DNA of 64,000 bases from Bacteroidales bacterium (GCA_015061005.1 SUXJ01000007.1:62001-126000); one strand, 5' to 3'. Shown: positions 40,509 to 51,508, numbered from the stretch's first letter. Numbers and translations: made by a program. Notes: generated by a model not told the origin, from the sequence alone.

Positions 40509-41723
40509 TTGATGAATAAAATTATTCCGATTCTCATAATGACATTAATGACCGTGAATGTCACGGCTCATGCGCGATCCACACGCAATAAGAAACCGAC
40601 TGCCGAAGAACTAATTGAACAAGTAAATGAAGCTTTCAATGGCTACAACACGGACTTGGCGAAGGAAAAGATCGCAGAACTCAGAAAGCTTAAAAAAGGA
40701 GTAACGGTCGAAACCATTGACAGCATCGAACAGAGAGTGGAAAGAATGAGCGAAATGATTCAACGCGTTGAGGATATAATTGTTATTGACTCACTGACGC
40801 TTAATCGAGATGACTTTTTCCGACACTACAGAATGGCATCTTCGGCCGGGGTCTTGGCAAGCCCGGAAGAAGTTGGAGCAGAAAAAGCCGCTGACTCCAC
40901 TGTTGTATATCTGACTCAAGACTGCAATTTGATGATATGGGGCGGAACCGACGGACTCATGCAAGCGAGAAAATTCACAGACGGTTCATGGGAAGAGCCA
41001 ACAATGCTAAGCGACATATTAAATCACGGCGGAACCGCGAACTTTCCATTCCTATTGTCTGATGGCATAACGCTCTATTATGCAACAGATGGCGAAGATT
41101 CTCTGGGCGGGCTTGATATCTACATGACACGCAATGATCGGGAAGACTATGCTTCACCGCTTAATCTTGGCATGCCTTATAACTCACCCTACGATGACTA
41201 TATGTTGGCAATAGACGAGGAAACGGGGATTGGTTGGTTTGCCACTGACCGCAACAAATTGGGCGACTTGATAACAGTCTATGTATTCATTCCAAATGCA
41301 GTCAGAATTAATATCAACGTTGATGATAAGAACCTAAGTAATCGCGCCAAGCTTGCGTCTATCGCAGAGACTCATCGACCAAACGAGGACTACACCGCAA
41401 TACTGCATAAGATTGCCAATATCAGCGATGTAGCTCAATCAAACGATGAACCGGATTTCATTTTTGCATTTCCGAACGGAAAAGTATATACCCGATGGTC
41501 AGACTTCAAATCTCCTCAAGCGCGTCGCTTAATGGAAGCGTATATTGATGCTCAAAACGAAGCCAACGCAGACTCACACAGATTGGAAGAATTGCGCATG
41601 AATTTCAAACAAGACGATTCAAATACCGCTAACGCAATTCTCTCTTTGGAAAAGAAAATCAAACAGGCGCCAATCACCCTAAAACGTATGGCCAACCAAG
41701 TCATTAGTATTGAAATGAAATGA
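40509..41723 (+). CDS. Conserved hypothetical secreted protein with PD40/beta-propeller-like segments
   Basis: Signal peptide; GEDSLGGLDIYMTRNDREDYASPLNLGMPYNSPYDDYMLAIDEETGIGWFATDRN. Confidence 0.6.
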   Translation: MMNKIIPILIMTLMTVNVTAHARSTRNKKPTAEELIEQVNEAFNGYNTDLAKEKIAELRKLKKGVTVETIDSIEQRVERMSEMIQRVEDIIVIDSLTLNRDDFFRHYRMASSAGVLASPEEVGAEKAADSTVVYLTQDCNLMIWGGTDGLMQARKFTDGSWEEPTMLSDILNHGGTANFPFLLSDGITLYYATDGEDSLGGLDIYMTRNDREDYASPLNLGMPYNSPYDDYMLAIDEETGIGWFATDRNKLGDLITVYVFIPNAVRININVDDKNLSNRAKLASIAETHRPNEDYTAILHKIANISDVAQSNDEPDFIFAFPNGKVYTRWSDFKSPQARRLMEAYIDAQNEANADSHRLEELRMNFKQDDSNTANAILSLEKKIKQAPITLKRMANQVISIEMK

Positions 41724-43198
41724 CAACATTCCTAATAGCATTTGCAGTACTCATCGGCGGCTATATTTTCTATGGAGGCATAACCGCAAAAGTATTCGGT
41801 GTAAACACTCAAAAGTTAACTCCGGCAGTTGAACACCCCGACGGAGTAGACTTCGTGGTTCTGCCAACTTGGAAAGTATTTCTCATTCAGTTTCTCAATA
41901 TTGCCGGATTGGGTCCGATTTTCGGCGCAATAATGGGAATTATGTATGGTCCTGCGGCTTTTATTTGGATAGCAATAGGAACAATTTTTGCCGGTGCGGT
42001 TCATGACTATATCTCCGCAATGATTTCATTAAGGTCCAACGGAGCCTCTCTGCCGGAAATAGTCGGCACGGAATTAGGGAACAAGATAAAAGCTGTTATG
42101 CGTATTTTTTGCATCGGATTGCTGCTATTGGTTACGGCAGTTTTTGTTGTCAGCCCCTCAACAATCATAGCGGGAATGTTCGATGCCAACAGCTTTTGGA
42201 GCAACAGCACTCTATGGATTCTAATCATCTTCATTTATTACGTATTTGCCACAATTGTACCGGTCGACAAGCTAATCGGTAAAGCATATCCTATTTTTGG
42301 CTTTACATTACTTTTTATGGCCGTTGGAATCTTGACCATATTCATTTTCGGGGACGTGACAATCCCCGACGGCATTGCCGATGGACTACATAACCGCAGG
42401 GCAGATGCAGATTCAATGCCGATTTTCCCGATGATGTTTGTTAGCATTGCTTGCGGTGCAATATCAGGCTTTCATGCAACACAAAGCCCAATGATGGCTC
42501 GTTGCCTGAAAAATGAGAAATTAGCTCGTCCGGTTTTTTACGGGGCAATGGTTGCTGAAGGAATTGTGGCCCTTATTTGGGCAGCTGCAGCAATCGCGTT
42601 TACAGGCGGGTATCAAGAATTGGCACATTATATGTCAACCGAAGGAAACTCTGCCGGCACTCTTGTTCGCGAAATATCCATCAATTGGTTAGGCACATTA
42701 GGCGGTATTTTAGCGATAATCGGAGTTGTGGCTGCTCCTATTACTACAGGTGACACAGCTCTTCGATCTGCCCGGCTTATTTCAGCCGACATTTTCAAAA
42801 TCGATCAAAAACCGACATCGAAGAGATTAATCATCGGTCTGCCTTTGTTTTTAGTGGCGGCTATATTAACATATTTTGCAGCATCACCCAAGCAGTTTGA
42901 AGTTATTTGGCGATATTTCGCATGGTTCAATCAAACCTTGTCGGTATTTACTTTATGGGCGTGCACGGTATACCTGAGAAAAAACGGCAAAGTTTTTTGG
43001 ATAACCTTGCTCCCGGCAATGTTTATGACGGCAATATGCGTAAGCTATATGTTTGTTGCCCCCACATCACAAGGAGGTTTTGGAATTTTCACCAATGAGC
43101 ATTCCGTTTATGGAGTTGCCATAGGAGTCCTTGCCGCAATTGCTTTATGCGCAATCTTCTTTTTCAAACCTTCAGTTAAATACGCCAAAAATGCTTGA
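41720..43198 (+). CDS. cstA: Carbon starvation protein CstA family
   Basis: FGVNTQKLTPAVEHPDGVDFVVLPTWKVFLIQFLNIAGLGPIFGAIMG. Confidence 0.95.
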   Translation: MTTFLIAFAVLIGGYIFYGGITAKVFGVNTQKLTPAVEHPDGVDFVVLPTWKVFLIQFLNIAGLGPIFGAIMGIMYGPAAFIWIAIGTIFAGAVHDYISAMISLRSNGASLPEIVGTELGNKIKAVMRIFCIGLLLLVTAVFVVSPSTIIAGMFDANSFWSNSTLWILIIFIYYVFATIVPVDKLIGKAYPIFGFTLLFMAVGILTIFIFGDVTIPDGIADGLHNRRADADSMPIFPMMFVSIACGAISGFHATQSPMMARCLKNEKLARPVFYGAMVAEGIVALIWAAAAIAFTGGYQELAHYMSTEGNSAGTLVREISINWLGTLGGILAIIGVVAAPITTGDTALRSARLISADIFKIDQKPTSKRLIIGLPLFLVAAILTYFAASPKQFEVIWRYFAWFNQTLSVFTLWACTVYLRKNGKVFWITLLPAMFMTAICVSYMFVAPTSQGGFGIFTNEHSVYGVAIGVLAAIALCAIFFFKPSVKYAKNA

Positions 43199-44771
43199 AC
43201 AACTCGATCATAACATTCTGTTCTTCATAAACGGACACCACTCCCAATGGGCTGATACTGTAATGATGACTATCACGGGAAAGTGGACATGGATACCGCT
43301 TTATATTTTACTCGTTGGCTTAATGTTGTGGCGTTGCGGTTGGCGTAGGACTATCGTATATATATTGGGAATTGCAGCAGTCATTACATTGACTGACCAA
43401 GCCTGCGCCTCTTGGATTCGCCCCGCGGTTGAACGTTTGCGTCCATGCTCACCCGAGAATCCGATTAATCCGTTGATTCAAACCGTTAACGGCTATGCCC
43501 CGGGTTCATATAGCTTCCCTTCATGCCATGCTGCCAACACGTTTGCATTAGCAACATTTTTATCTCTTGTTTTTCGCAATAGGAGAATGACAATATTCAT
43601 CTACCTGTGGGCCGCCATTATAAGCATTTCAAGATTATATTTGGGCGTACATTATCCGTCTGATTTGTTAGGAGGAGCATTGATTGGCTCTGCAATTGCG
43701 ATTATTATATACTTCATTTGTTCCCGAATCAAATTCGGTCGAAAAGTACTTTTAATTCTATGCTTGATTTCCTCAACTCAGATTTCATACGCTCAAAAAT
43801 TTGAGTGGGGAGGCGAATTTTCAACAATATTCGACAATCGCGAAGGAAATGCTCGCCACACTGCCGCCGAAACATATTTCTTAACTCGCTTAGCACCGGA
43901 AATAGGCCTATCCCTCAACGACGGACAGCATAAAATAATGGGTGGCGTGGTATGGACTCAACCGATAGGTGCAGAATGGGACAACTATAAAATTTCACCC
44001 ACACTTTATTATCGTTTTGAATCGAAAAAGTTACGAGGCTCTTTAGGTATGTTCCCTCGCACTCAGTTAGTGCGCCAACTGCCCGAATACCTTGTGAGCG
44101 ATTCCCTGAGTTATTTCCAACACAATCTTCGCGGTGCACTATTTCAAATAGTCGATAACAACGGATTCTTTGAATTTATCGTGGATTGGCGAGGAATGCA
44201 AAGCAAAACTCGCCGCGAAGCATTCAGCATAATCGGACAAGGAGAATGGCAAAACCCTCAAAAAATATTTCTCTGTGGCGGCACTGCAATGCTAAACCAC
44301 TTGGCTAAAGTCAAAAACGCCCCGGTCAATCAATTTGTGGTTGACAACATTGTTGTAAACCCATTTATTGGAGTTGATTTCAAGCCATTGCTGAAGCCGT
44401 GGAACAATTGGCATAATCTATCGTTACGGGTGGGATTTTTAACATCGCTTACCCGCGACAGAGGGAATTGCAACTGGCTGACCGCAATGGGTGCTCGATG
44501 TGAACTTGACGCAACTTTTTGGCGTTTTACATTAAAAAATACAACTTGGGCAGGCAACAAGCCACTGTTTCCGTTATACTCTAAATTTGGCGCGCAATTA
44601 CATGAAGGCGAGCCATATTACTCATCAAAATGGTATAATCGCACACAAGTATCATGCCTAATTTTACAATATAGAAATCTCGTTAAACTTAAAGCTGAAT
44701 TTGATTTCCATTTTGCCGACACCAATGATTTCATGTTTTATCAACGAATAAACTTATCCGTAACAATATGA
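43191..44771 (+). CDS. PAP2 family phosphatase fused to C-terminal outer-membrane beta-barrel-like domain
   Basis: PAP2 motifs RPAVERLRPC, YSFPSCHAANTFALATF, SRLYLGVHYPSDLLGGALIG; then signal-peptide-like KVLLILCLISSTQISYAQ and beta-rich region. Confidence 0.85.
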   Translation: MLEQLDHNILFFINGHHSQWADTVMMTITGKWTWIPLYILLVGLMLWRCGWRRTIVYILGIAAVITLTDQACASWIRPAVERLRPCSPENPINPLIQTVNGYAPGSYSFPSCHAANTFALATFLSLVFRNRRMTIFIYLWAAIISISRLYLGVHYPSDLLGGALIGSAIAIIIYFICSRIKFGRKVLLILCLISSTQISYAQKFEWGGEFSTIFDNREGNARHTAAETYFLTRLAPEIGLSLNDGQHKIMGGVVWTQPIGAEWDNYKISPTLYYRFESKKLRGSLGMFPRTQLVRQLPEYLVSDSLSYFQHNLRGALFQIVDNNGFFEFIVDWRGMQSKTRREAFSIIGQGEWQNPQKIFLCGGTAMLNHLAKVKNAPVNQFVVDNIVVNPFIGVDFKPLLKPWNNWHNLSLRVGFLTSLTRDRGNCNWLTAMGARCELDATFWRFTLKNTTWAGNKPLFPLYSKFGAQLHEGEPYYSSKWYNRTQVSCLILQYRNLVKLKAEFDFHFADTNDFMFYQRINLSVTI

Positions 44772-45316
44772 CAAACTTACACCAACTCTTAGTGGAACGC
44801 AGAAGCATCCGCCAATATACAGGGCAAACATTAGACCCTGAAGTAGTAAAAACAATTCTTGAAGCCGGACTCCTTTCCCCCACCGGAAAAAATAAACGTG
44901 CGTGGCATTTTATTGCAGTTGACAATAAGGACACTCTTGCGCAACTGAGCGAATGCAAAACATCAGGTGCCATGCCCGTAAAAAAATGCACTCTTGCCAT
45001 AGTGGTATGTTGCGATGTGACCGAAGCTGAAACATGGATTGAGGACTCCGCCATTGCTGCTGCTTATATGATGCTTCAAGCCAAAGATTTAGGCGTTGGC
45101 TCATGCTGGATTGAAGTAAATGGACGACTATCGGCAGACGGGACTCCCGCCGAGGAAATCGTACAAGAAATTCTCGGATTGCCCGAACAAGTACAACCGC
45201 TCTGCATCTTGGCTCTCGGCATGCCAAACGAAGACCGCAAACCGCAGAACACCGAAAAACTCCTTTGGGAAAGAGTCCACATAGGCCGATTTAACCCTGC
45301 ACAATGCTCAGAGTAA
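44768..45316 (+). CDS. Nitroreductase family protein
   Basis: LLVERRSIRQYTGQTLDPEVVKTILEAGLLSPTGKNKRAWHF. Confidence 0.94.
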   Translation: MTNLHQLLVERRSIRQYTGQTLDPEVVKTILEAGLLSPTGKNKRAWHFIAVDNKDTLAQLSECKTSGAMPVKKCTLAIVVCCDVTEAETWIEDSAIAAAYMMLQAKDLGVGSCWIEVNGRLSADGTPAEEIVQEILGLPEQVQPLCILALGMPNEDRKPQNTEKLLWERVHIGRFNPAQCSE

Positions 45317-46029
45317 GTTTCATAGGCTCAGGCAATGTTGCCACACGCATGGCGACACGATTGCGAGAGGTTGGCGCACAGATTGTGCAAATATGCTCTC
45401 GGAGTGGCACTCCCGTCAGCGAATTGAACCCAAATGCCGCAGATTTGATTATCGTAGCCGTAAGTGATGACTCTATCCAGCAAGTCTTAAACTCGATTGA
45501 AAGCGCAGGAAATGCGATATGGGTACATACGGCAGGCTCGGTTGGCATGAATGTTTTTGATACAAAAAAATTTCCGCGTCACGGAGTGCTGTATCCCCTT
45601 CAAACAATGCTGAAAACTCGTGCTGTTGATTGGAACACTGTGCCTCTATTGATTGAAGGAGATCCGGAAATTGAGAACGTGGCTCGCATGATGTCACCAA
45701 CAGTCATTCAACTCGACTCGAACTCACGGCTACGCTTGCACGCAGCTGCAGTTATGTGCTGCAACATGGTAATGTTTCTGTGGCAGCAATCGCAACAAAT
45801 CGCTGAATGTTCGAAACTTGACTACTCATTATTAAAGCCCTTAATGAAGATGACATACGAGCGCGCAGCAGAAATCGGGCCTGAAAATGCAATGACCGGG
45901 CCTGCGAAACGCGGAGACCTGAACACAATCAAAAAACACATTGAAGCTCTGCCTGACGACATAGCGGAGACATACCGCGAAATCTCACGTCAGATGCTTG
46001 CAAAATTTCACCCTGAAATAGAACTATGA
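45304..46029 (+). CDS. Rossmann-like / DUF2520 domain oxidoreductase
   Basis: RVSFIGSGNVATRMATRLREVGAQIVQICSRS; DUF2520 C-term TGPAKRGDLNTIKKHIEAL. Confidence 0.88.
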   Translation: MLRVSFIGSGNVATRMATRLREVGAQIVQICSRSGTPVSELNPNAADLIIVAVSDDSIQQVLNSIESAGNAIWVHTAGSVGMNVFDTKKFPRHGVLYPLQTMLKTRAVDWNTVPLLIEGDPEIENVARMMSPTVIQLDSNSRLRLHAAAVMCCNMVMFLWQQSQQIAECSKLDYSLLKPLMKMTYERAAEIGPENAMTGPAKRGDLNTIKKHIEALPDDIAETYREISRQMLAKFHPEIEL

Positions 46030-46544
46030 TTCCCTATGACTTAACTAAAATCAAGGCATTCGTGTTTGATGTTGACGGCGTATTATCTCCCAATATGGTG
46101 CCGATTGACCAAGACGGTTGCCCGGCACGAATGGCAAATGTCAAAGATGGCTACGCCTTGCAACTCGCCGTAAAACACGGCTACAAAATTGCCATAATCA
46201 CCGGCGCTGATACCGAAACCGTGCTTTTACGATATAAACTGCTGAGAATTAAAGATATTTTCCTCAAAGCCGGAGAAAAGCTCCCGATTCTTGAAAAGTG
46301 GATAGCCAAAAATGGGCTGAAACCTGAAGAAGTGGCATACTGCGGCGATGACGTTCCGGATTTACCTTGTATGAAAGCCGTTGGACTATCTATTGCTCCG
46401 GCAGATGCGTCAGTTGATGCAAAAAACGTAGCGACATACGTATCCCCCACCCCGGGAGGTCACGGCGTGGCTCGTGAACTTATCGAACAAACTCTCAGGG
46501 CTAACGGACAGTGGCTCCACGTTGATACTGCATACGGATGGTAA
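46026..46544 (+). CDS. KDO-8-phosphate phosphatase-like HAD hydrolase (KdsC/YrbI)
   Basis: AFVFDVDGVLSPNMV; AIITGADTETV; YCGDDVPDLPCMKAVGLSIAPADA. Confidence 0.9.
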   Translation: MIPYDLTKIKAFVFDVDGVLSPNMVPIDQDGCPARMANVKDGYALQLAVKHGYKIAIITGADTETVLLRYKLLRIKDIFLKAGEKLPILEKWIAKNGLKPEEVAYCGDDVPDLPCMKAVGLSIAPADASVDAKNVATYVSPTPGGHGVARELIEQTLRANGQWLHVDTAYGW

Positions 46545-47107
46545 ACAAGAAATACATACTTGCAAGCGGGTCTCCACGGCGCCGAGAACTCATGGCAATG
46601 TTAGACGTTGACTTTCGTGTTGACACATCGAAAAGTGTTGATGAAATAGTTCCGGAGGACCTCCCGGCAGAGGAAGTGCCGGGATTTTTATCTCGACTCA
46701 AAGCTCAACCCTACCTCGATGAACTCCGAGAGAATGAAGTGCTTATCACGGCTGACACAGTGGTCATTCTTAACGGCAAAGTTATCGGCAAACCCCGAAA
46801 TGAAGCAGATGCACACCGGATTCTCACGGAACTTGCCGGACACGTACATCAAGTAATCACCGGAGTAACAATATGCCATTACGGCAAAACGCCCGAAACT
46901 TTTTCAGAGGTAACCGAAGTTGAATTTGATTCACTCACAAAAGAAGAAATCACCTATTACGTTAACAAATATCAACCACTGGATAAAGCCGGAGCCTACG
47001 GCATACAAGAATGGATTGGCGCCGCTGCTGTAAAAGGCATAAAGGGCAGTTTCTACAACGTCATGGGACTCCCGATTCATCGCCTCTACACTGCGTTAAA
47101 AGACTAA
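46538..47107 (+). CDS. maf: Maf family nucleotide pyrophosphatase
   Basis: YILASGSPRRRELM; LITADTVVILNGKVIGKP; KAGAYGIQEW. Confidence 0.96.
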   Translation: MVNKKYILASGSPRRRELMAMLDVDFRVDTSKSVDEIVPEDLPAEEVPGFLSRLKAQPYLDELRENEVLITADTVVILNGKVIGKPRNEADAHRILTELAGHVHQVITGVTICHYGKTPETFSEVTEVEFDSLTKEEITYYVNKYQPLDKAGAYGIQEWIGAAAVKGIKGSFYNVMGLPIHRLYTALKD

Positions 47108-47124
47108 CCTAACGCCACAAAAAT

Positions 47125-47167
47125 AATGGAAACTGCCGGATCAAATTCATGATTTGCAGTTTCCATT
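47125..47167. terminator. Bidirectional terminator between maf and the MFS gene
   Basis: AATGGAAACTGC...GCAGTTTCCATT 12-bp inverted repeat. Confidence 0.7.
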
Positions 47168-47190
47168 ACAACATTAACGAGATAGAAATC

Positions 47191-48780
47191 TTAAAGAGTT
47201 GGTTCTGATGTTGTGTTTGGGCGTAAAATCCACCGAGCTACAGAGGTCATTGTTGGTAAGATTCTATTCATCGGTGGACTAAATCGAGCCAATAATATGG
47301 TCAGCATCATTACCATACCGAAAATTGCCAAACAGCCATAGCACTCTTGAATAGAAAGCATAATGGTTTGCTGAGTAAAGTAATCGGAAAACCACGACGA
47401 ATTTTGAATTATAGCGTAATCACATTCTGAAGACAACATCATCGCATTCTTGGTCATCGACCATGCCAACAATCGTTCGACGATTGCACCTGCAGCAGCT
47501 AAACCTACTCCGCAACGCACAAATCCGATTATTGCGATATTCATGAACATGTGCTGAAACGGCACTGTACGGCAAATCATATATGTTGCCCCGCACTCCA
47601 TCATCACTTCCCCCATACCGAGAGCAAATAACGGAATGTAAAATTGCCTTGCTTCTGTATTTATATCTATCAAGAAGTATGATGCCATTATATAGAACAG
47701 AATAAACATAATGGCCGTCAAAAAAAACGTTTTCATGCGCCACTTCCAACGAACTAAGGCAAAATAGGTAAAAACACCACCAATAATGATACCATATATT
47801 TCCGGATAATTGAACCTAATTATCGAAAAATAGTCATACCCGGCAATCCTATTCATAAATATTGGTTGAAGCACATGCGCCGAGGCTTGCAGGACCCCAA
47901 CCCCCATGAGCACACACATAACGCGCCAAGCAACGGGATAAGTAAACGCTTTCAATGGCAAATAGGGGGTTTTATGATAATATGATTCCAATAGAGTAAC
48001 CGCAAATACGATGAAGAATATCCATGTGGCAAACCATATTTCACTACTATGCCACCAATCATAATGTTCTCCGAAATTGAAAATCCATGCAGCTATACAG
48101 CACGTCGCAGTCCAAAGCATGTGGCCGGTCCAATCAACCCCTTTTAATGGGACATAAGGAGCCGCACGATGATCATGATTCATCGTAAAATAAACGATTG
48201 CATCAATGATAAGCATCAAGCCTATAATAATTAAGTACACAAATTTCCAATTATATTCAAACGAGATATAAGCTGTCATCAAGCCTGAAATCTGTATTGC
48301 ACTACACACAATTACATAAAGCACCGGAAAAAACACTCCATAGTTTCTGGTTGGGGTTATGTTGAGTTGTATTGTACTCATACAGCCAAACATACCCATC
48401 ATTTTGAAGTATCCGGCAAATAGGCACACGGTCCATAGTACCCACGGGACCGTGGAGAGCGGCGCCAATATCGCACACAAAATTGAACCTATGCTTGAAA
48501 CAAACCACATTTGACGACTGTAGAAGAAGAACTTCCACCGAAATAATATCGGGAAAATCATATTGAGTCCGATGAGCGAGCAGTAACTAGCCATAGTCAC
48601 GTCTGCGCTAATAAACGACATCTCGCCAACCATTTGTGTTAGTGCTGCAAGATAAACTCCTCCTGTTAGCTGATAAAATATGGCAAACATCACTATTAGC
48701 CAAAAGCGAAGTGAACGCGGTACCCACGGCTTATAGACTAATAAGCGATTGTTTATCAGAGGTGTTGGTCCGTGTCCCAT
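47191..48780 (-). CDS. MFS drug transporter (EmrB/DHA2-like)
   Basis: About 14 TM hydrophobic segments; operon with HlyD-type and TolC-type genes. Confidence 0.8.
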   Translation of the reverse strand: MGHGPTPLINNRLLVYKPWVPRSLRFWLIVMFAIFYQLTGGVYLAALTQMVGEMSFISADVTMASYCSLIGLNMIFPILFRWKFFFYSRQMWFVSSIGSILCAILAPLSTVPWVLWTVCLFAGYFKMMGMFGCMSTIQLNITPTRNYGVFFPVLYVIVCSAIQISGLMTAYISFEYNWKFVYLIIIGLMLIIDAIVYFTMNHDHRAAPYVPLKGVDWTGHMLWTATCCIAAWIFNFGEHYDWWHSSEIWFATWIFFIVFAVTLLESYYHKTPYLPLKAFTYPVAWRVMCVLMGVGVLQASAHVLQPIFMNRIAGYDYFSIIRFNYPEIYGIIIGGVFTYFALVRWKWRMKTFFLTAIMFILFYIMASYFLIDINTEARQFYIPLFALGMGEVMMECGATYMICRTVPFQHMFMNIAIIGFVRCGVGLAAAGAIVERLLAWSMTKNAMMLSSECDYAIIQNSSWFSDYFTQQTIMLSIQECYGCLAIFGMVMMLTILLARFSPPMNRILPTMTSVARWILRPNTTSEPTL

Positions 48781-49814
48781 TACTCAAGAACTCTACATTC
48801 GACATTCATTCCGGCACGCAGTTTGGCCATATAATCGGCTGAAGTTTCTGTAATAAACCGAATTTTGACGGGAATGCGCTGCTCCACTTTTACAAAGTTG
48901 CCCGTTGCATTATCGTGAGGAACGGGAGAATACTTGGCTCCTGTTGCATTTGACATTGTTTCAACAACTCCGCAAAAGTCTATTCCAGGCAACGCATCGA
49001 CATCTATTCTAACAGTATCACCAATCATTATGCGCGCGGCTTGAGTTTCTCGATAATTTGCGATAACCCATGTATCTGCAGTATCCACTATGGAGATCAT
49101 TGTTTGCCCCGGTTGCACTAACTGCCCCGGCTGTATGCCTCTGCGTGAAGTTACACCATCACATGGAGAAAGAATCACAGTGTACGACAGATTTAACTCG
49201 GCAAGACTCACTGCTGCTCGCGCAGCTTCAATGCCGGCATCGTTTTGGTCAAGACGCCGGCGCTGTTGTTGTGCAACTAAACCTGTTGATTCTTTTCTTC
49301 GCAGCAACGCGTCATGCTTGGCTTTTAACGCCAAATAGTTCGTTTCTACTGCATCAAACTGCTGCTGCGTCACTGCATCTTGTTCAAGCAGAATGGCATA
49401 TCTGTCGTAGTCTCGTTTGGCATTACACATCAATACATAGACTTCTGAAATTTCCGATTCAGTGATTGAAATATCGTTAGTAGAACTCGAAACAACCGAT
49501 TCTGCGACATTGCGACCTGACAATGCATTCTGAAAATTAGCCTTGGCCTGCGCCAACTGAAGTATAAAATCAGCATCTTCTATTATGACCAATGTATCGC
49601 CCTTTTGCACAAATGTATAGTCATCAAATCTAACCTCCTTCACAAAGCCTTGTATACGACTGTTAATTGGTATAATACGCTGATTAATCTGAGCATTATC
49701 CGTATACGTTGAGGTTCTAAAGCCGATAAAATTATAACCGAGCCATACAAATCCGGCTAAAATCAGAAGGATTACTCCTAAATTCTGGAGTCCACGTCGT
49801 GTTTTCTGTTTCAT
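48780..49814 (-). CDS. emrA: HlyD/EmrA family membrane fusion protein
   Basis: TYTDNAQINQRIIPINSRIQGFVKEVRFDDYTFVQKGDTLVIIEDADF; ILSPCDGVTSRRGIQPGQLVQPGQ. Confidence 0.92.
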   Translation of the reverse strand: MKQKTRRGLQNLGVILLILAGFVWLGYNFIGFRTSTYTDNAQINQRIIPINSRIQGFVKEVRFDDYTFVQKGDTLVIIEDADFILQLAQAKANFQNALSGRNVAESVVSSSTNDISITESEISEVYVLMCNAKRDYDRYAILLEQDAVTQQQFDAVETNYLALKAKHDALLRRKESTGLVAQQQRRRLDQNDAGIEAARAAVSLAELNLSYTVILSPCDGVTSRRGIQPGQLVQPGQTMISIVDTADTWVIANYRETQAARIMIGDTVRIDVDALPGIDFCGVVETMSNATGAKYSPVPHDNATGNFVKVEQRIPVKIRFITETSADYMAKLRAGMNVECRVLE

Positions 49815-51130
49815 AATTTTGAAATTGTTCCTGCTATGTAATGAAGTAAATAATAATAGTAACGTGTGGAGATTTCTGCATTCACAAGGCGCACTCCTGC
49901 ATCTAATCGAGCATTTGAGGCATCTAACATATCTGTAAGCAAAGCCAAACCATTTTCAAATCGATTGGATACGATGCCATAGTTTTCATTCGCAAGCTGC
50001 AAGTTTTTTTGCTCAATTACTAATCTGTCGACAGATTGATTATATAATGTCAGAGCCTCATAAATTTCACGATTAAGATTAGACTCAACAGTTTCTTTCT
50101 GGCGCCTGATTTGAAACAGTTCTAGTTCATGTTTTTTCGTCGCCTTTGAGGTGCAGAATAGAGAAGATATGTTCCACTTAATATTTATGCCAACAAACCA
50201 AGCATTGTAGTTCTTGTTCAGTGCCGGCACCTCAAAAGTTACAGGTCCGTTGAAACTGTCACCGGCAACAATGCCAATTTTCGGCAAATATTCTGAATGC
50301 GTAATCTTTCTATTCAATTGTTCAAGATCTGAGCGCAAACTTAGTGACTCCAGTGACGGAGCATTTTCCGCAGCCAATTGAACCCACTTTTGCATCACCG
50401 AATCTACAATCGCAATTGAATCCACCTCAATATTCGGCAGTATTCGCATTTCGGATTTCATGCCCAGAAGAGTCAAAAGATTCGAGTTACAAATGTCAAT
50501 CGCATTCCGAGTGGCCAATCTATCGTAAGATATAGATGACAAACGCAATTCATAGCGCGTTATATCATTGCCTAACACTATCCCTTCACTGTGTTTGGTC
50601 TTCATCTCTTCAATCAGCTGCTCTGTCAGCCGAATATTATCATCAAAAACTTTTAGTAAATTATTGTGTTTTGCCAATTCAAGATAATTGGTAACGATTG
50701 ACATTCTAACCGAGTTCTCGGCCTTTAACTTATCGGTCTCGGCTAATTGCGTACCAATTTTTGAGGCTTTTACTCCTGAATAAATAGCTCCTCCGGTGTA
50801 GATAGGTTGATATAGTTCCAATCCCAAGCTATTATTAAAGTGAGGCAATGGATCTCGCCTAATATTCCTGAAATCCCTATCTAAGATCGTACCATCACCA
50901 AGATAGCTGAGCGTTAATGACGCCGAGATTTGGGGTAGGTACGCATTCTTTGCCACGGATTCTGTCTGTTTCGAAACCGCAATCTTGGCATTTGCCACTC
51001 CAATATCGGGATTTTGTTCGCTTGCAAGCTCAAAAAGCTCTGACAGCGACATTCTCTTTACCTCCTGGCCAACTATTGTCAAATTAAAGCCGAACAGGAA
51101 TGCAATTAAAATTTTGATTGATTTGGACAT
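49811..51130 (-). CDS. TolC family outer membrane efflux protein
   Basis: Signal peptide from MSKSIKILIAFLFGFNLTIVGQ; LSELFELASEQNPDIGVANAKIAVSKQTESVAKNAYLPQI. Confidence 0.92.
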   Translation of the reverse strand: MSKSIKILIAFLFGFNLTIVGQEVKRMSLSELFELASEQNPDIGVANAKIAVSKQTESVAKNAYLPQISASLTLSYLGDGTILDRDFRNIRRDPLPHFNNSLGLELYQPIYTGGAIYSGVKASKIGTQLAETDKLKAENSVRMSIVTNYLELAKHNNLLKVFDDNIRLTEQLIEEMKTKHSEGIVLGNDITRYELRLSSISYDRLATRNAIDICNSNLLTLLGMKSEMRILPNIEVDSIAIVDSVMQKWVQLAAENAPSLESLSLRSDLEQLNRKITHSEYLPKIGIVAGDSFNGPVTFEVPALNKNYNAWFVGINIKWNISSLFCTSKATKKHELELFQIRRQKETVESNLNREIYEALTLYNQSVDRLVIEQKNLQLANENYGIVSNRFENGLALLTDMLDASNARLDAGVRLVNAEISTRYYYYLLHYIAGTISKL

Positions 51131-51508
51131 AATTAAAACTGTATAATAAATTTGACATACACACACTATGCGCCTCACCCATACTACGCCGTAGTATAGT
51201 GAAACACAACTATTACGATTCAATATAGGTCAACCTACTGAAGCGTATTCCAAAAATCGGTCAAATAATTTAAAGAAATCAACGTGATTTTCGTTTTGTC
51301 ACAAAACGAAATGCTACCGTCGTCAAATAACTGATTGAATGTTTCAAAATGTGATGAAACTTGAAAATCTTTCTGCATTGATGGTCGGCTTTCCGCAGTT
51401 AAAATTGCTAACTGCTTCCTCCAAATTCGGCGCAAAGTTAACGAAATTTACCGAAAACGGCAAATTTCACTCAGAACCAATGCCAACAAAAAGATGGCTT
51501 TTTTCTAC

